A DNA stretch of 51,992 bases from Candidatus Saccharimonadota bacterium (GCA_029260855.1 JAJDCK010000011.1:75978-127969), one strand, 5' to 3'. Numbered from the stretch's first letter, positions 1 to 10,197 are shown. Numbers and translations: made by a program. The notes: generated by a model from the sequence alone, not told the origin.

Positions 1-138
1 CCTCCATGTCATATCTCGTTTTTACACATCAGCAATAATATAAAAAGCTATTGCGCACTGGACTCACTAAGCGTATAGATATAGGCATAAGCTAAATAAT
101 CTGCCGACACTGGAGTCCGCAGATAAAGGAGAGTAGAT

Positions 139-546
139 ATGCCCACAGCAGAGATTAATTACATAGCTGTACTGTTAGCCGCCCTGGTCTTTATGGGGGT
201 GGGTTCCGCGTGGTATTCGCTAGGTGTGCTCGGCAAAAACTGGATGCGCGAGGTTGGCCTCAAAGAAAGCGATCTAAAACAAGGACCTGGCACAGGATAC
301 GCCCTAGCCTTAATGGCCAGTCTAGTGCAAGCTTATGTTTTGGCACATTTTGTTTACTACGTAGCTGCAGAAACTGCCCTGGAAGGCGCCGTGACCGGGC
401 TCTGGATAGGCTTCGGGTTTGTGGCTATGGCTATCGGCCTTAATTATGTCTTTGCCAAACGCTCTATGTTGCTCTGGATGATTGATGCTGGCTACTTTGT
501 GGTTACATTAATGATTGCTGGTGCGGTTCTTGCTGTAATGGGATAA
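139..546 (+). CDS. DUF1761-like small integral membrane protein
   Basis: The 135-residue product is almost wholly hydrophobic with about four membrane segments. The N-terminal part has a VGSAWYS motif after the first segment, followed by a short polar stretch with a GxxW/ExGL pattern, which I associate with the DUF1761 family; its function is unknown. The start is supported by a good ribosome-binding site (AAAGGAG, about 8 bases upstream). The gene stands alone, converging with lepA across a 33-base gap. The family call is from memory of the motif; the membrane nature is seen directly. Confidence 0.75.
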   Translation: MPTAEINYIAVLLAALVFMGVGSAWYSLGVLGKNWMREVGLKESDLKQGPGTGYALALMASLVQAYVLAHFVYYVAAETALEGAVTGLWIGFGFVAMAIGLNYVFAKRSMLLWMIDAGYFVVTLMIAGAVLAVMG

Positions 547-579
547 TTGATTTTAATAGACATTTTTCCCCAGGTACGC

Positions 580-2499
580 TTAGTCGCGTTTTAGCATTAC
601 AGTGAAGGCTTCGGCAGGTATATCTACTTTGCCGAAACGTCGCATGCGCTTCTTGCCTTTGGCCTGCTTGGCTAATACTTTTTTCTTACGGCTGACATCA
701 CCACCATATAGACCCGTTGTTACGTCTTTGCGGTAGGCACTTATGTCTTCACGAGCGATGAACTTACCGCCAATGGCAGCCTGCAGACTGACCTGAAAAT
801 TTTGTCTAGGAATAACGTCTTTTAGTTTGCCTACAGTTTCGCGCCCTAAACCAGGCGCCTCAGAACGGTGCACCATAACAGAAAGAGCCTCTACGATCTC
901 ACCAGCCACATAAAAGTCCAGTCGCACCAAGTCCTCAGCCCTGTAATCTGCCAATTCATAATTAAATGACCCGTAGCCACTGGTAGTGCTTTTTAGCTGG
1001 TCATAAAAATCAGTTAGCAAGTTAGCCAGCGGAGCTTCGAAAGCTATCACTGCAAGTTGAGCGTCTACATAAGAAATGTTTTTCTGAAGACCTCTTTTGC
1101 TTGTAATTAGCTGGATAACCGGGCCAATATATTCCTTAGGTAACACAACCTCACCATTGATCCATGGCTCACGAGTTTCGTGGATCGTAGCTGGGTCGGG
1201 CAAGTCGGACGCACTTTTAATATCCAGTTCTTCGCCGCTATTAAGCGACACCTGGTAATCAGTTGAGGGATTCGTGACGACCAGTTCTAGGTTGTATTCA
1301 CGCTCTAATCGCTCACGAACAATATCCATATGTAAAAGCCCCAAGAATCCCACCCGCACCCCGAATCCCAGTACAGACGAGTTTTCAGTCGTAAATTGCA
1401 GAGCAGAATCACTGAGCGATAGTTTTTCAATCGCATCTTTTAACAACTGGTAGTTTTCGTTGCTATCCGGGAACATCCCAGCATAAACAAATGGTTTTAC
1501 ATCTTTATAGCCAGGCAGTGCTTGTTCGGCTGGTTGCTTTGCCAAAGTGACCGTATCTCCTACTTTTGCCTCCCGGGTGCTCCGCAGGTTGGTAACAATA
1601 TAGCCGATTTCGCCAGCTTCTAGACTGGAAAGCGGCGACATGTCCGGCTTCAGTGCGCCTACTTCTAGGGCCAGCCCTTCTGCACTGGTAGCTTTCATCA
1701 ATATTTGTGAATTCTTGGCGATTTGGCCATCTACCACGCGCACATATAAAATAACACCACGGTAATCGTCATAGTAGCTATCAAATATTAGCGCTCGCGT
1801 AAGCTCACTGATATCCCCCGAGGGCGAAGGCACCACAGTTACGATGCGTTCCAGGACGGCCTCTACCCCCTGCCCAGTCTTAGCTGATATATGCAAAATT
1901 TCTTCAGGCTTACAGCCAAGCAAACTTATAATTTCGCGAGTTACGCGTTCTACGTCAGCTGCAGGCAAATCAATTTTATTAAGGACCGGAATTATCACCA
2001 AGTCGGCCGCTAGCGCTAGATACACGTTAGCAAGCGTCTGTGCCTGAATTCCTTGCGAGGCGTCCACTACGAGCAACGCCCCTTCGCAGGCTTCCAGACT
2101 CCGGGACACCTCGTAACTGAAATCCACATGCCCGGGCGTGTCGATCAGATTAAGCTCATATTCAACCTGACGCGTTGCCGTTGGCCGCCTGTCATTTGTT
2201 AATAATTTATCGTTTTTTTTTGGTTCAGATGATTCAGTTTTCTGATCAATAGTATCTGGTAAATTATTGTGGATTGGTAGATGCGAATTGGTAAACTTGG
2301 GCTTATATTTCATGCGAACAGGGGCTAGTTTTATGGTAATGCCCTTCTCGCGCTCTAAATCCATGCGGTCCAAGAGCTGCTCCCTCATCTGTCGCTTCTC
2401 GACTGTTCCCGTCAGCTCAAGCAGACGGTCAGCTAAAGTGCTTTTGCCGTGGTCGATATGCGCAATAATGCAAAAGTTTCTGATCTGTTCTTTATTCAT
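580..2499 (-). CDS. lepA: Elongation factor 4 (LepA), back-translocating translational GTPase
   Basis: This is a ribosome-dependent GTPase acting on stalled or mistranslocated ribosomes. Seen: G1 loop AHIDHGKST at residues 13-21, switch region EKGITI at 51-56, G3 DTPGHVDF at 120-127, NKID, EF-G-like domains and a basic LepA C-terminal domain. At 639 residues it is longer than the usual about 600, because an extra polar stretch of about 40 residues lies between switch I and G3 (roughly residues 68-110, DNA about 2170-2298), and that stretch is more AT-rich than its surroundings. It lies 9 bases after murJ and is probably co-transcribed with it. Identity is certain; the role of the insertion is unknown. 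Confidence 0.97.
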   Translation of the reverse strand: MNKEQIRNFCIIAHIDHGKSTLADRLLELTGTVEKRQMREQLLDRMDLEREKGITIKLAPVRMKYKPKFTNSHLPIHNNLPDTIDQKTESSEPKKNDKLLTNDRRPTATRQVEYELNLIDTPGHVDFSYEVSRSLEACEGALLVVDASQGIQAQTLANVYLALAADLVIIPVLNKIDLPAADVERVTREIISLLGCKPEEILHISAKTGQGVEAVLERIVTVVPSPSGDISELTRALIFDSYYDDYRGVILYVRVVDGQIAKNSQILMKATSAEGLALEVGALKPDMSPLSSLEAGEIGYIVTNLRSTREAKVGDTVTLAKQPAEQALPGYKDVKPFVYAGMFPDSNENYQLLKDAIEKLSLSDSALQFTTENSSVLGFGVRVGFLGLLHMDIVRERLEREYNLELVVTNPSTDYQVSLNSGEELDIKSASDLPDPATIHETREPWINGEVVLPKEYIGPVIQLITSKRGLQKNISYVDAQLAVIAFEAPLANLLTDFYDQLKSTTSGYGSFNYELADYRAEDLVRLDFYVAGEIVEALSVMVHRSEAPGLGRETVGKLKDVIPRQNFQVSLQAAIGGKFIAREDISAYRKDVTTGLYGGDVSRKKKVLAKQAKGKKRMRRFGKVDIPAEAFTVMLKRD

Positions 2500-2508
2500 A
2501 AGCGCTTA

Positions 2509-4104
2509 CTACCAATTAACTCTGACGGGCCTTACGATTATTTGCCTGGCTTTGTTAATGACAGCCTTGGCTTCTTCTAGGTCAAACAGCCAAGAAACGG
2601 ACGTATGAACCAATATCGTCACCACACTAATAGCAGCTAATTTACCACCCAGGACAACAAGACCTTTATCATTAGCCAGCAGCGGTAAGTAGGATATCAT
2701 AATAAACGCTGCTAACAGGCTGAACCCTGTAACCGAGAATATTCTCAAAAGCCCACTAAAGAAAGTACGATCCAAAAGCTGTCGGTCTCTGAGCACCATA
2801 ATTACAGTGAGAACTGTTACCTCACTTGCGGCCACGATCGACTGTGCAAGCGCAAGACCAGCAATCCCGTACGAACTGGGGTGAGCAAGCCGAAAAGCTA
2901 GAATAATGTTAAGAGCAATAGCAAATATAGATACTAATAATGGAGTCTTTGTATCCTTGTGCGCGTAGAAATACCGCGAGACCATGCTATATATGATTCT
3001 GAACAAAATGGCTACCACTAGAAAGCCAAATATCAGCGCCACTTCACGTGACGCGTCACCAAGAATCAAGCGCACTAAATAAGCCCTACAAAAGTAACAA
3101 ATCACCAGAACTGGCATAGTCATCCAGATAATTGTGCGCATAATTCGCAAGAAATCTTTTCTGAACAGATCGGGACGATTCTGACTCAATCGTTCAGTAA
3201 GGCGCGGAAACGCAGCTATAGCAATAGAGTTGCCAAGCAACATTATCGGCACATTCATAAGCGTAAGAGCATACGTATAGCTACTGATCGCCCCAACACC
3301 CAGCACCGACGCACGGTTAACCTCTACCATGCTGTTGACCTGATCAATACCCTGGTCGAGTGACCTTGGAGGCAGCTGGCGCAAAACCTTTCTGAATTCC
3401 AGGCTTTGCCATGCTATAACTGGTCGCCATATAAAACCAGTCCCTAGGAGCCCTAGCAATGCTATCAAGAGCTGCAAGACTCCTCCAACTAACGCACCAA
3501 TACCGAGACCGACTATACCTATGTTGTCTTTAAACACATAAACACTGAGGATAATAGCAAAGTTGTAAGCCAAGGGGGCGACAGCATAAAAGAAAAAACG
3601 CCCGAAAGTTTGCTGTACGCTTGTTAAAATTCCAGATAAAGAGAATAGCAACGGGTTGATAGCTATCAAACGCATAATCACGACTGCTTGATTGAAATGT
3701 TCTGGTGATAACCTAAGAGCCGGGGCCAACGCACCGATAAACTGTGGAGCAAAAACAAGCATAATAATAGCCACAAAACCCATTGCGATAGTCAAGACAT
3801 TTAGCAGACTGCTGGCTAATTCCCAAACCCCTTGTTTATCACCCGCCTCTAGCCGATCCGACAAAAATGGGATAAACGCTACCCCTAGCGCACCAGCCGC
3901 AATGGTATAAAAGAAAAAGTCCGGTATAAGAAAAGCAGCAAAAAAAGCATCGGAAGAACCCGGGTCAGGATAGGTAAAGTTGGCGCTGATAAGTCGGTTG
4001 CGTAAGAAGCCAAGTAGCTGACCAACTAGTGCCACCACCAGCAGCAGAGTGGCAGCGCCACCCAGGGATATCCTTTGGTTGGCACGGTTGATAAATCGCT
4101 TCAT
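2509..4104 (-). CDS. murJ: Lipid II flippase MurJ (MviN family)
   Basis: The 531-residue polytopic membrane protein has the MviN/MurJ pattern: an N-terminal GxxRNxLISAxF-like stretch, an AFIPFLSDR-like motif and about 14 hydrophobic segments. It would flip lipid-linked peptidoglycan precursors across the membrane. It is first in a pair with lepA. A TATAAT box (complement of 4115-4120) lies only 10 bases before the ATG with no Shine-Dalgarno site, so the mRNA is probably leaderless or nearly so. Length is typical of the family. Confidence 0.93.
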   Translation of the reverse strand: MKRFINRANQRISLGGAATLLLVVALVGQLLGFLRNRLISANFTYPDPGSSDAFFAAFLIPDFFFYTIAAGALGVAFIPFLSDRLEAGDKQGVWELASSLLNVLTIAMGFVAIIMLVFAPQFIGALAPALRLSPEHFNQAVVIMRLIAINPLLFSLSGILTSVQQTFGRFFFYAVAPLAYNFAIILSVYVFKDNIGIVGLGIGALVGGVLQLLIALLGLLGTGFIWRPVIAWQSLEFRKVLRQLPPRSLDQGIDQVNSMVEVNRASVLGVGAISSYTYALTLMNVPIMLLGNSIAIAAFPRLTERLSQNRPDLFRKDFLRIMRTIIWMTMPVLVICYFCRAYLVRLILGDASREVALIFGFLVVAILFRIIYSMVSRYFYAHKDTKTPLLVSIFAIALNIILAFRLAHPSSYGIAGLALAQSIVAASEVTVLTVIMVLRDRQLLDRTFFSGLLRIFSVTGFSLLAAFIMISYLPLLANDKGLVVLGGKLAAISVVTILVHTSVSWLFDLEEAKAVINKARQIIVRPVRVNW

Positions 4105-4173
4105 TCAGGTAGATATTATAGGTTACACGATAGCTTGGAGCTAGCATAAAGTAATATTGTTTGCTCGGTAGAG

Positions 4174-6045
4174 CTAGTACAGCGCAGCAGCTTGAGGCAT
4201 TTTTGCGTCTTTCAAGACCTCTAGAACTTCGTCGGCCTCGACTGTCTCTTTTTCTAGCAAACGATCTTTTAATGCCTCTAATCTGTCTTTGTTGGCTTTG
4301 ATGACTGCTTTAGCCCGCTCGGCAGCTTCTGTGATCAACGCCTCTACTTCATCGTCAATAACTTTTGCGGTTTCATCTGAATACTGGCGTTCGTGCATCA
4401 TGCGCTCCATCATAATACCTTCCTCTACATGAAACACCTGATTGCGTAATTTTTTTCCCATCCCTTGCTTAATAACCATCTCCCGAGCCAGCTCAGCAGC
4501 GGCTGGCAGGTCCGCCCCAGCCCCGGTTGTCACGCGTTCTGACCCATAAACAACCTCTTCCGCAACACGGCCACCCAGAGCACGCGCCAATATGTCTTTG
4601 TATTCAATAATACTGTGATAGCTCCTGTCTTCTGTTGGGATAGACCAAGTCACACCACCAGTTCCGCCTCTCGGTATAATAGTAACTTTATGGATTGGAT
4701 CGCTGTCCGGTAATACATGCCCAACAAGAGCGTGCCCGGCCTCGTGATAAGCAGTCATTTCTTTTTCTTTTTCGCTCATTACCTTGCTCTTACGCTCAGG
4801 CCCAATGGCTACTTTTTCAAAAGCCTCGGTGACGTCGCTTTGGATAATTTCTTTGCGGTTTTTACGGGCTGCTATGATGGCGGCTTCGTTTGTAATGTTA
4901 GCCAGGTCAGCACCAGACGAACCTGCTGTTTTTGCGGCTAGAGCGTCAAGGTCTACATTCTTAGCCAAAGGCTTTTTAGAAAAATGGACGCGTAATATGG
5001 CTTCACGGTCTTTGCGTTCTGGCAAGCCTATGTTGACCCGTCGGTCAAAACGACCAGGCCTAAGCAGAGCAGGATCAAGCACGTCAGAACGGTTGGTGGC
5101 TGCTAGCACTATTACATTTGTGCCCTGCTCAAAGCCGTCCATTTCTACAAGTATTTGGTTCAAGGTTTGCTCGCGTTCATCATGTCCGCCACCCATACCT
5201 GATCCTCTGCGGCGTCCGACGGCATCAATCTCATCTATAAATATGATGCAGGGGGCATTTTTCTTAGCCTTGGCAAACAGGTCGCGTACCCGTGAAGCAC
5301 CGACACCTACAAACATCTCTACGAATTCCGAGCCAGAAATACTAAAGAAAGGAGCGTTTGCCTCACCCGCTACCGCGCGTGCCAGCATAGTTTTACCTGT
5401 ACCAGGGGGGCCGACTAAAAGCACGCCTTTAGGTATTCGAGCTCCTACACCTTCAAACTTTTTTGGAAATTTCAGAAACTCAACAACTTCTTCTAAATCC
5501 TGCTTGGCTTCATCGCTTCCTGCGATATTGCTAAATGTCACTTTGTCTTTTTCATTTCCATACAAGCGCGCACGACTTTTACCAAAGCTTAAGGCCTGAT
5601 TACCTTGACCCTGTGCACTCCTAAGCATAAAGAATAAAACTAAGCTGATGATAACTACCGGTAGCAAATTTGCCCCGATATTCAGCCAGGTTGAGCCCGC
5701 CGACGAGGATGGCTGAGGATTGACCGTTAACCCCTCAACACCTTGCTTCAGCCCTTGTTCATAAATAGTTGAGCCCGTTTCTTTGGTGGACTTTTCACTG
5801 GGCTCTTCCTCGCCTTTTTTGGTAATTTCTAGCGTGTTGTCCCGAATCGTAATTTCACTGATCTCACCGTTGTTGGCTCGTGTGACTACATCAGATAGAG
5901 GCACCTCCTCAAGCTTGCTAGGCTGGCCATATGCCGCAAATATGATCATTCCAAATAAAATTATTAGTGCGATAAAGCCAATGTTTTTGGCTCCGCGTCG
6001 ATTTTTCGGTCCGCCCGGGCTAGATTGGAATGATTTCTTATCCAT
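4174..6045 (-). CDS. ftsH: ATP-dependent zinc metalloprotease FtsH
   Basis: This membrane-anchored AAA+ protease degrades unstable or misassembled membrane and soluble proteins. Seen: membrane segment about 23-39, a periplasmic loop, second segment about 127-142, Walker A GPPGTGKT at 212-219, Walker B IIFIDEID near 267-274, an SRH with RPGRFDR, and the zinc-binding HEAGH at 434-438. Length (623 residues) is normal. A TATAAT box (complement of 6054-6059) lies 8 bases before the ATG, suggesting a leaderless transcript. This box sits in the 33-base gap after tilS, so ftsH probably has its own promoter in addition to any readthrough. Confidence 0.97.
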   Translation of the reverse strand: MDKKSFQSSPGGPKNRRGAKNIGFIALIILFGMIIFAAYGQPSKLEEVPLSDVVTRANNGEISEITIRDNTLEITKKGEEEPSEKSTKETGSTIYEQGLKQGVEGLTVNPQPSSSAGSTWLNIGANLLPVVIISLVLFFMLRSAQGQGNQALSFGKSRARLYGNEKDKVTFSNIAGSDEAKQDLEEVVEFLKFPKKFEGVGARIPKGVLLVGPPGTGKTMLARAVAGEANAPFFSISGSEFVEMFVGVGASRVRDLFAKAKKNAPCIIFIDEIDAVGRRRGSGMGGGHDEREQTLNQILVEMDGFEQGTNVIVLAATNRSDVLDPALLRPGRFDRRVNIGLPERKDREAILRVHFSKKPLAKNVDLDALAAKTAGSSGADLANITNEAAIIAARKNRKEIIQSDVTEAFEKVAIGPERKSKVMSEKEKEMTAYHEAGHALVGHVLPDSDPIHKVTIIPRGGTGGVTWSIPTEDRSYHSIIEYKDILARALGGRVAEEVVYGSERVTTGAGADLPAAAELAREMVIKQGMGKKLRNQVFHVEEGIMMERMMHERQYSDETAKVIDDEVEALITEAAERAKAVIKANKDRLEALKDRLLEKETVEADEVLEVLKDAKMPQAAALY

Positions 6046-6078
6046 AGCTGGCTATTATACACAAGATTGAGCCTATGA

Positions 6079-6969
6079 TTAATAGCGCTCGCGCTGCATG
6101 AGTGCCAAGTTTCCTTTTGTAACCTTAATAAAATGCCTCGCATTAATATCTATTTGTTTGCCAGCAGAGAGAGTTTTAGAGTCTTTAACTAGTTTTTCTA
6201 GTAATTTCTTATCAAATTGGCGGATATCGTTATGCCTTAACCAAGCCGCCGTAACTTCTAGCGCCACCGCGTGGGGTAACGCAATAAAGAATTGCCTATT
6301 TATTTCTTTACCCTTACTTACAAATTGCAAAAGATTCGCAATCTGCAAGTCAATCTCTTGGTTTTTTATTTTGGCCTCGCTCAGAAGTTTCACTAGCTGA
6401 GAACGCCGTTTGGCCGACAGCTTCTTAACCATGTTTTCTCTTACATAATTGCGCCGGTATTTCATGTCTTGGTTAGTAGTGTCTTCGCGCCACTTCAGGT
6501 CTTGCTTATTCGCATACTTAATAATTTCGTCTTTGGCCAGATGCAGCATTGGCCGGCGCAAATTCTTGTTATCAGCCAACGACGTGAGACCTTTTCTAGC
6601 TGTTCCCCGAAGTAAGTTTAAAATAGCGGTTTCCAATAAATCATCCTGATGATGGGCCGTAACAATCGCATCTGCGCTTGTAGCTTGCTGCACCCTATGC
6701 AGAAATTTATAACGTGCTCTGCGCGCAGTAGCCTCGCTAGCATCGGAACCCAAGTTTGCTTGGTCGTAAACAAACACCAATCCGTGCTTATCGGCTACTT
6801 TTTGCACCAACCGTCTGTCAATGTCCGAATCAGGGCGTATGCCATGATCCAGGTGGGCAACAACCAACCTTAGGTCATCACGCCGGCGCAGCACGTCAAG
6901 CAGCGCCATAGAATCTACCCCACCAGAAACTGCCAAAACATAAATTCCCGGCTCCAATTCAACCTTCAT
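6079..6969 (-). CDS. tilS: tRNA(Ile)-lysidine synthase TilS (short form)
   Basis: TilS puts lysidine on C34 of the CAU-anticodon tRNA-Ile2 so that it reads AUA. The ATP-pyrophosphatase motif AVSGGVDS is at residues 13-20, followed by the VAHLDHGIRPDS and TAHHQDDLLET signatures and the RRNYVR motif. At 296 residues it lacks the long C-terminal domains of the E. coli enzyme and resembles the short form known from some bacteria. A probable substrate tRNA is encoded in this window at 29001-29076. The gene is upstream of ftsH on the same strand, the tilS-ftsH neighbourhood seen in many bacteria. Confidence 0.93.
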   Translation of the reverse strand: MKVELEPGIYVLAVSGGVDSMALLDVLRRRDDLRLVVAHLDHGIRPDSDIDRRLVQKVADKHGLVFVYDQANLGSDASEATARRARYKFLHRVQQATSADAIVTAHHQDDLLETAILNLLRGTARKGLTSLADNKNLRRPMLHLAKDEIIKYANKQDLKWREDTTNQDMKYRRNYVRENMVKKLSAKRRSQLVKLLSEAKIKNQEIDLQIANLLQFVSKGKEINRQFFIALPHAVALEVTAAWLRHNDIRQFDKKLLEKLVKDSKTLSAGKQIDINARHFIKVTKGNLALMQRERY

Positions 6970-7179
6970 AGTTATAATCTTACCTTAATAAAGAAACTTT
7001 ATTTTTATGGGCCACGGCATAGGTACGCTATCGTCAATAGGAAAGCATTTTGGTTGTAACTCACTCAGTCTTAGTAGAGACGCTAAGACGTGTCATTCAA
7101 AAACAAAATCACACACAAACGCACCAAGCCCCGCCTATTCCTCACGCCGAGATAACCTGGCGAATATAAAAGTAAGTAG

Positions 7180-7905
7180 CTAGACTTGTTTCAGGCAGTC
7201 GGCAAGCCATTTTTTCATGTCTTTTTCACGGGCCCTAAATCGTTCAAGCTGCTGATTTGTCAAACAATACGGCAAGGCTTCTTCAAAGCCGACATCATCA
7301 ACTTTCTTCTGTTCTTTCTCTATTGCTTTTAAGTATTTTTCCGTATGATATACGAGCATTTTCTCAACAACAAATCGGCTTAAATGAGCTTCTAGATTTG
7401 CTCTAACTTTTCTTAAGGCCGCCACTCGCTCAGTCAGCTCGGGCAATTGCAAAATGGCATTGACTCTCTCACATATAAGTTCAGCTTCTACTACCTCAAT
7501 GCTCTTTGGCTCTCTTGCCATATTAAGTATGTATTGCTCCGCCCTAGATCCAAACTGTGTCGTTTGTACTTTAATTACAGTTATGTTGTCTTTTTGCGGT
7601 GTTGCCATAGTTAGTTGCCAGTTATATATACCGACATTTCGTTCCCTACAGTCTAGGTGTAGGGTCCAGGTGCTCTCGCGCTTGTGGTTATGCGGAGACG
7701 ACCAGGACCCATCTGACATGACTCCGACTTGAATAATTGTGCCGTAGCCTTCAGGCAGTAAATCTTCATGTTCAAGCCAAAATTTATCTGAAATACGGTA
7801 CATTTCCGGCCCATTAAAAAAACGGCCGTCGGCCGCTTCTGGAATTTCACATGGGGGGATTTCCCCTTCAACTGTTTCTAGTAAATTAGCTTTCGTAGCC
7901 ACCAT
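7180..7905 (-). CDS. Conserved-looking hypothetical protein, 241 residues
   Basis: I do not recognise this protein. It is soluble, without signal peptide or membrane segments. The middle contains a beta-rich stretch with many Trp and His residues (around residues 75-110, including SSPHNHKRESTWTLH), followed by a charged, probably helical C-terminal half (about residues 130-240) that could form coiled coils. The gene stands alone on the minus strand. TATACT lies 11 bases before the ATG and no Shine-Dalgarno site is seen. It may be an accessory gene. Confidence 0.7.
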   Translation of the reverse strand: MVATKANLLETVEGEIPPCEIPEAADGRFFNGPEMYRISDKFWLEHEDLLPEGYGTIIQVGVMSDGSWSSPHNHKRESTWTLHLDCRERNVGIYNWQLTMATPQKDNITVIKVQTTQFGSRAEQYILNMAREPKSIEVVEAELICERVNAILQLPELTERVAALRKVRANLEAHLSRFVVEKMLVYHTEKYLKAIEKEQKKVDDVGFEEALPYCLTNQQLERFRAREKDMKKWLADCLKQV

Positions 7906-7992
7906 ACTAGGTCTTTAGTATAGCCCGTTATTTAGAAGCTTGCAAACTATTTATGTTTGTACGCTACGGAACAGTTGTGTTTTGATTGATTC

Positions 7993-8142
7993 ATGGCAGA
8001 CAACAAACCAGGCGTAGGTGTAGGCGTATATATTTTTAAAGATGGAAAACTGTTACTGGGGCAGCGACAAAGTGCTAGCTCGCATGGAGTTGAGGTGTGG
8101 TGTCCACCCGGTCGCAAACTTCCTAAATACTGGTTTCTTTAA
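7993..8142 (+). pseudogene. Truncated Nudix hydrolase remnant
   Basis: The 49-codon reading frame starts like a Nudix hydrolase: a GVGVYIF strand, a DGKLLLGQR strand and a VEVWCPPG stretch that corresponds to the WxxPGG entry to the Nudix box. The second glycine of PGG is replaced and the frame ends 9 codons later, before any of the catalytic REx2EE residues. No continuation of the family was seen in the other frames downstream. It is most simply the 5' stub of a decayed gene. A very short functional peptide cannot be excluded. Confidence 0.6.
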
Positions 8143-8270
8143 AAACTCCTGACCAGTTAACTAGGCTTTGTCTACCCTAAACGTACGGTGAAGATTATAA
8201 ATGCTCGCAATGCCCTAGCTCCAAGCCCAAAGGCTTGTGTCATAGAAGAAAATGTCTAAGAAAACTGCTG

Positions 8271-9122
8271 CTAATTTCTAGGCGGCCGCCATTTAGCATT
8301 GGACAATATATCCTCAGTACCGGGATATCTAGCCGCTTCATATGCTAATGTGGCCGCTCCCAATACAAGACTTAATGACTGCACAGCACTATCAACATTA
8401 TGGGGGCTTATTTTGTATAAGCGATTCAAGTCGGAGCTAATATGAACTTCTTTTCTTTGTTCCCAGTCCGCTGCCCAACAAGCACAGCTGCCAATGGTTG
8501 ACAGATTTATCCAGTTCCATTCAACTTCGCCAACTCTATGGGAATATTCTTCACCTGTCTTGAATTCTTCGGCAACACCAAACGTATCTCTTTTACTAAT
8601 AACTCCAAAGGTAAAGCCGCCCGCCCCAGCTCCAGCACTTTTCTCATTAATCCTATATGAAAAGTCTTTTTTTGCTTGCTTTTGGGCATCAAACCCAAGC
8701 GGGTAGGCCATAGCATTTATGCAATTTCTAGCCGTATCCTCATCTAATCCGCCTGCATTCAGCCATCTTTGAAGTTGCGGGTAGATAAATCCACTGGGCG
8801 CCCAATCGGTTGTCCAAGAATATAAGCTAATTACTCCATCCCGCAAATCTTTATAAGAAAAATGCGTGAAGAAACTCAGATTTTCAATTAACCGTCCCGC
8901 AGACGAGTCTATCCAATCCGACTGCGTATTAATCTTCACAACTTTATGGACTTCAACACGTACGGTAGTATCAGGTCCATCATCTACAACTTCATAACCT
9001 GGGATGGCATCTACTATTTCTTTATGTTGCGCGTATATCGCTCCCGCATCCTCACCCACAGTTCTGTGAAGTTCAAGAATCCCTTCGGGAGAATATGTAA
9101 TGCGCGGAGCAATTTCTAACAT
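8271..9122 (-). CDS. Hypothetical protein, 283 residues
   Basis: I do not recognise this protein. It has no signal peptide or clear membrane segment. It is rich in aromatic residues, has a glycine/alanine-rich hinge (AGAGAGGFTFG, about residue 165) and a CACW motif near residue 210. The C-terminal part is Ala-rich and may be helical. A TAGAAT box (complement of 9129-9134) lies exactly 6 bases before the ATG and there is no Shine-Dalgarno site, so the mRNA is probably leaderless. It neighbours another orphan gene (7180-7905) and the 22-residue-repeat gene, forming an accessory stretch. Confidence 0.7.
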   Translation of the reverse strand: MLEIAPRITYSPEGILELHRTVGEDAGAIYAQHKEIVDAIPGYEVVDDGPDTTVRVEVHKVVKINTQSDWIDSSAGRLIENLSFFTHFSYKDLRDGVISLYSWTTDWAPSGFIYPQLQRWLNAGGLDEDTARNCINAMAYPLGFDAQKQAKKDFSYRINEKSAGAGAGGFTFGVISKRDTFGVAEEFKTGEEYSHRVGEVEWNWINLSTIGSCACWAADWEQRKEVHISSDLNRLYKISPHNVDSAVQSLSLVLGAATLAYEAARYPGTEDILSNAKWRPPRN

Positions 9123-9196
9123 GCTTTTATTCTAAGTTAGCTAGTAAACTATGCAAGCGGGTAACTTAACTCCAACAAGCCTGTATTAGAGTAGTG

Positions 9197-9769
9197 TTAT
9201 GATTTGTCTTCGTCGCTGCCTTTTAGGGCTGATTCGATTACGTCTCGCGGCAGTGCCACAGCTGAGAGCAAGGCGTCACGTACTGTTTGAGCAGCGTCGC
9301 CTCCAACACTGGTAGCTGCGCTCATAGCGCCGCCAACGGCTGATTTGGCTGCCCCCGCCGTATCACCACCCAGGTCACCGGCTGCTTTTATTGCTCCTTG
9401 TACAGCAGAAACTGCTGCGCCGCCAATATCACCACCTGTTTCTGCGGTTGCCTTAACCACGCCTTGCGCCCCACCATATACAGCAGAGATAACATCTCCG
9501 CCAACCTGGCTAACACCTTTTACAACGCCGCTCATAGTGTTTGAAATTGTATCAGTTACTGAGGCGCCGACTTGGCCAGCACCCTTTACCGCGCCACTAG
9601 CCACGGATGCCACAGCCTCAACAGCGCTTCCTGCTACTTGGCCGGTACCTTGCAAGACGTTCACTACCTGATCTTTCACTGTGCCAGTAATTGCATCCAC
9701 AATGTTATCTACGCCCCGAATTGCCGATGCCACTGCATCTGTTGCTTCTTTGATTATATTGTCCAACAT
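9197..9769 (-). CDS. Ala/Gly/Val-rich protein of 22-residue repeats (amphipathic-helix type)
   Basis: The 190-residue product contains five consecutive 22-residue units, residues 48-69, 70-91, 92-113, 114-135 and 136-157, each ending in a Gly-Gly or Gly-Ala and carrying a central G(A/V)(V/I/M)K-like core. A weaker earlier unit lies at about 25-47. A 22-residue (2x11) period is what amphipathic-helix proteins such as apolipoproteins, perilipin-like coats and LEA proteins use, so membrane-surface or lipid-particle binding, or a stress-protective role, is an inference. There is no signal peptide. A strong ribosome-binding site (GGAGGGG) precedes the ATG. The C terminus is acidic. Confidence 0.8.
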   Translation of the reverse strand: MLDNIIKEATDAVASAIRGVDNIVDAITGTVKDQVVNVLQGTGQVAGSAVEAVASVASGAVKGAGQVGASVTDTISNTMSGVVKGVSQVGGDVISAVYGGAQGVVKATAETGGDIGGAAVSAVQGAIKAAGDLGGDTAGAAKSAVGGAMSAATSVGGDAAQTVRDALLSAVALPRDVIESALKGSDEDKS

Positions 9770-10197
9770 AAGCCCCTCCTTATTAACTACTCTGTACTAC
9801 TACCCTAACATAAGCGGGGATCAATATAAAAAGCACTTAGCCAGTCAGCTCATCGGTGCAAGTAGTTTTATCACTACGCCCTACTTGCTTTACGGACCTC
9901 GTTATTTAATACTCCTGACCATGTACCCGCTCTTCTTATTGCGCACCGATCTTTTCGAGCACCCTACTGCTCACCTACAAGTCTTAGGCTCCACCTAAAA
10001 CCCCGATCAACCACGCCCTCGGTTAGGATAAAAGCTCTTTAAATGGTATGGTAATAGAGCAAGTTATTATCGTCTCTTTATCCGTGTACGCATAGTTTAG
10101 CCTTAAAACGCTCTCGTCATCTCGGTTATTGTTTGCGTTACATATCTAGCTGCAAAGTTATTGTCACCACTTAAGTGTCGGTGTACTGGAGGTATTT
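9770..10197. other. Intergenic region without a supported gene (428 bases)
   Basis: This region separates two divergent genes. On the minus side it begins with the GGAGGGG ribosome site of the repeat protein; on the plus side it ends with the CTGGAGG site of the ATP-grasp gene. I saw no ORF with a convincing start, no strong terminator hairpin and no clear paired promoter boxes. It presumably holds the two divergent promoters. Confidence 0.5.

Noticed and set aside
4784-5599. 271-codon plus-strand frame inside ftsH
   Set aside because: It is the antisense shadow of a clearly identified protease gene.
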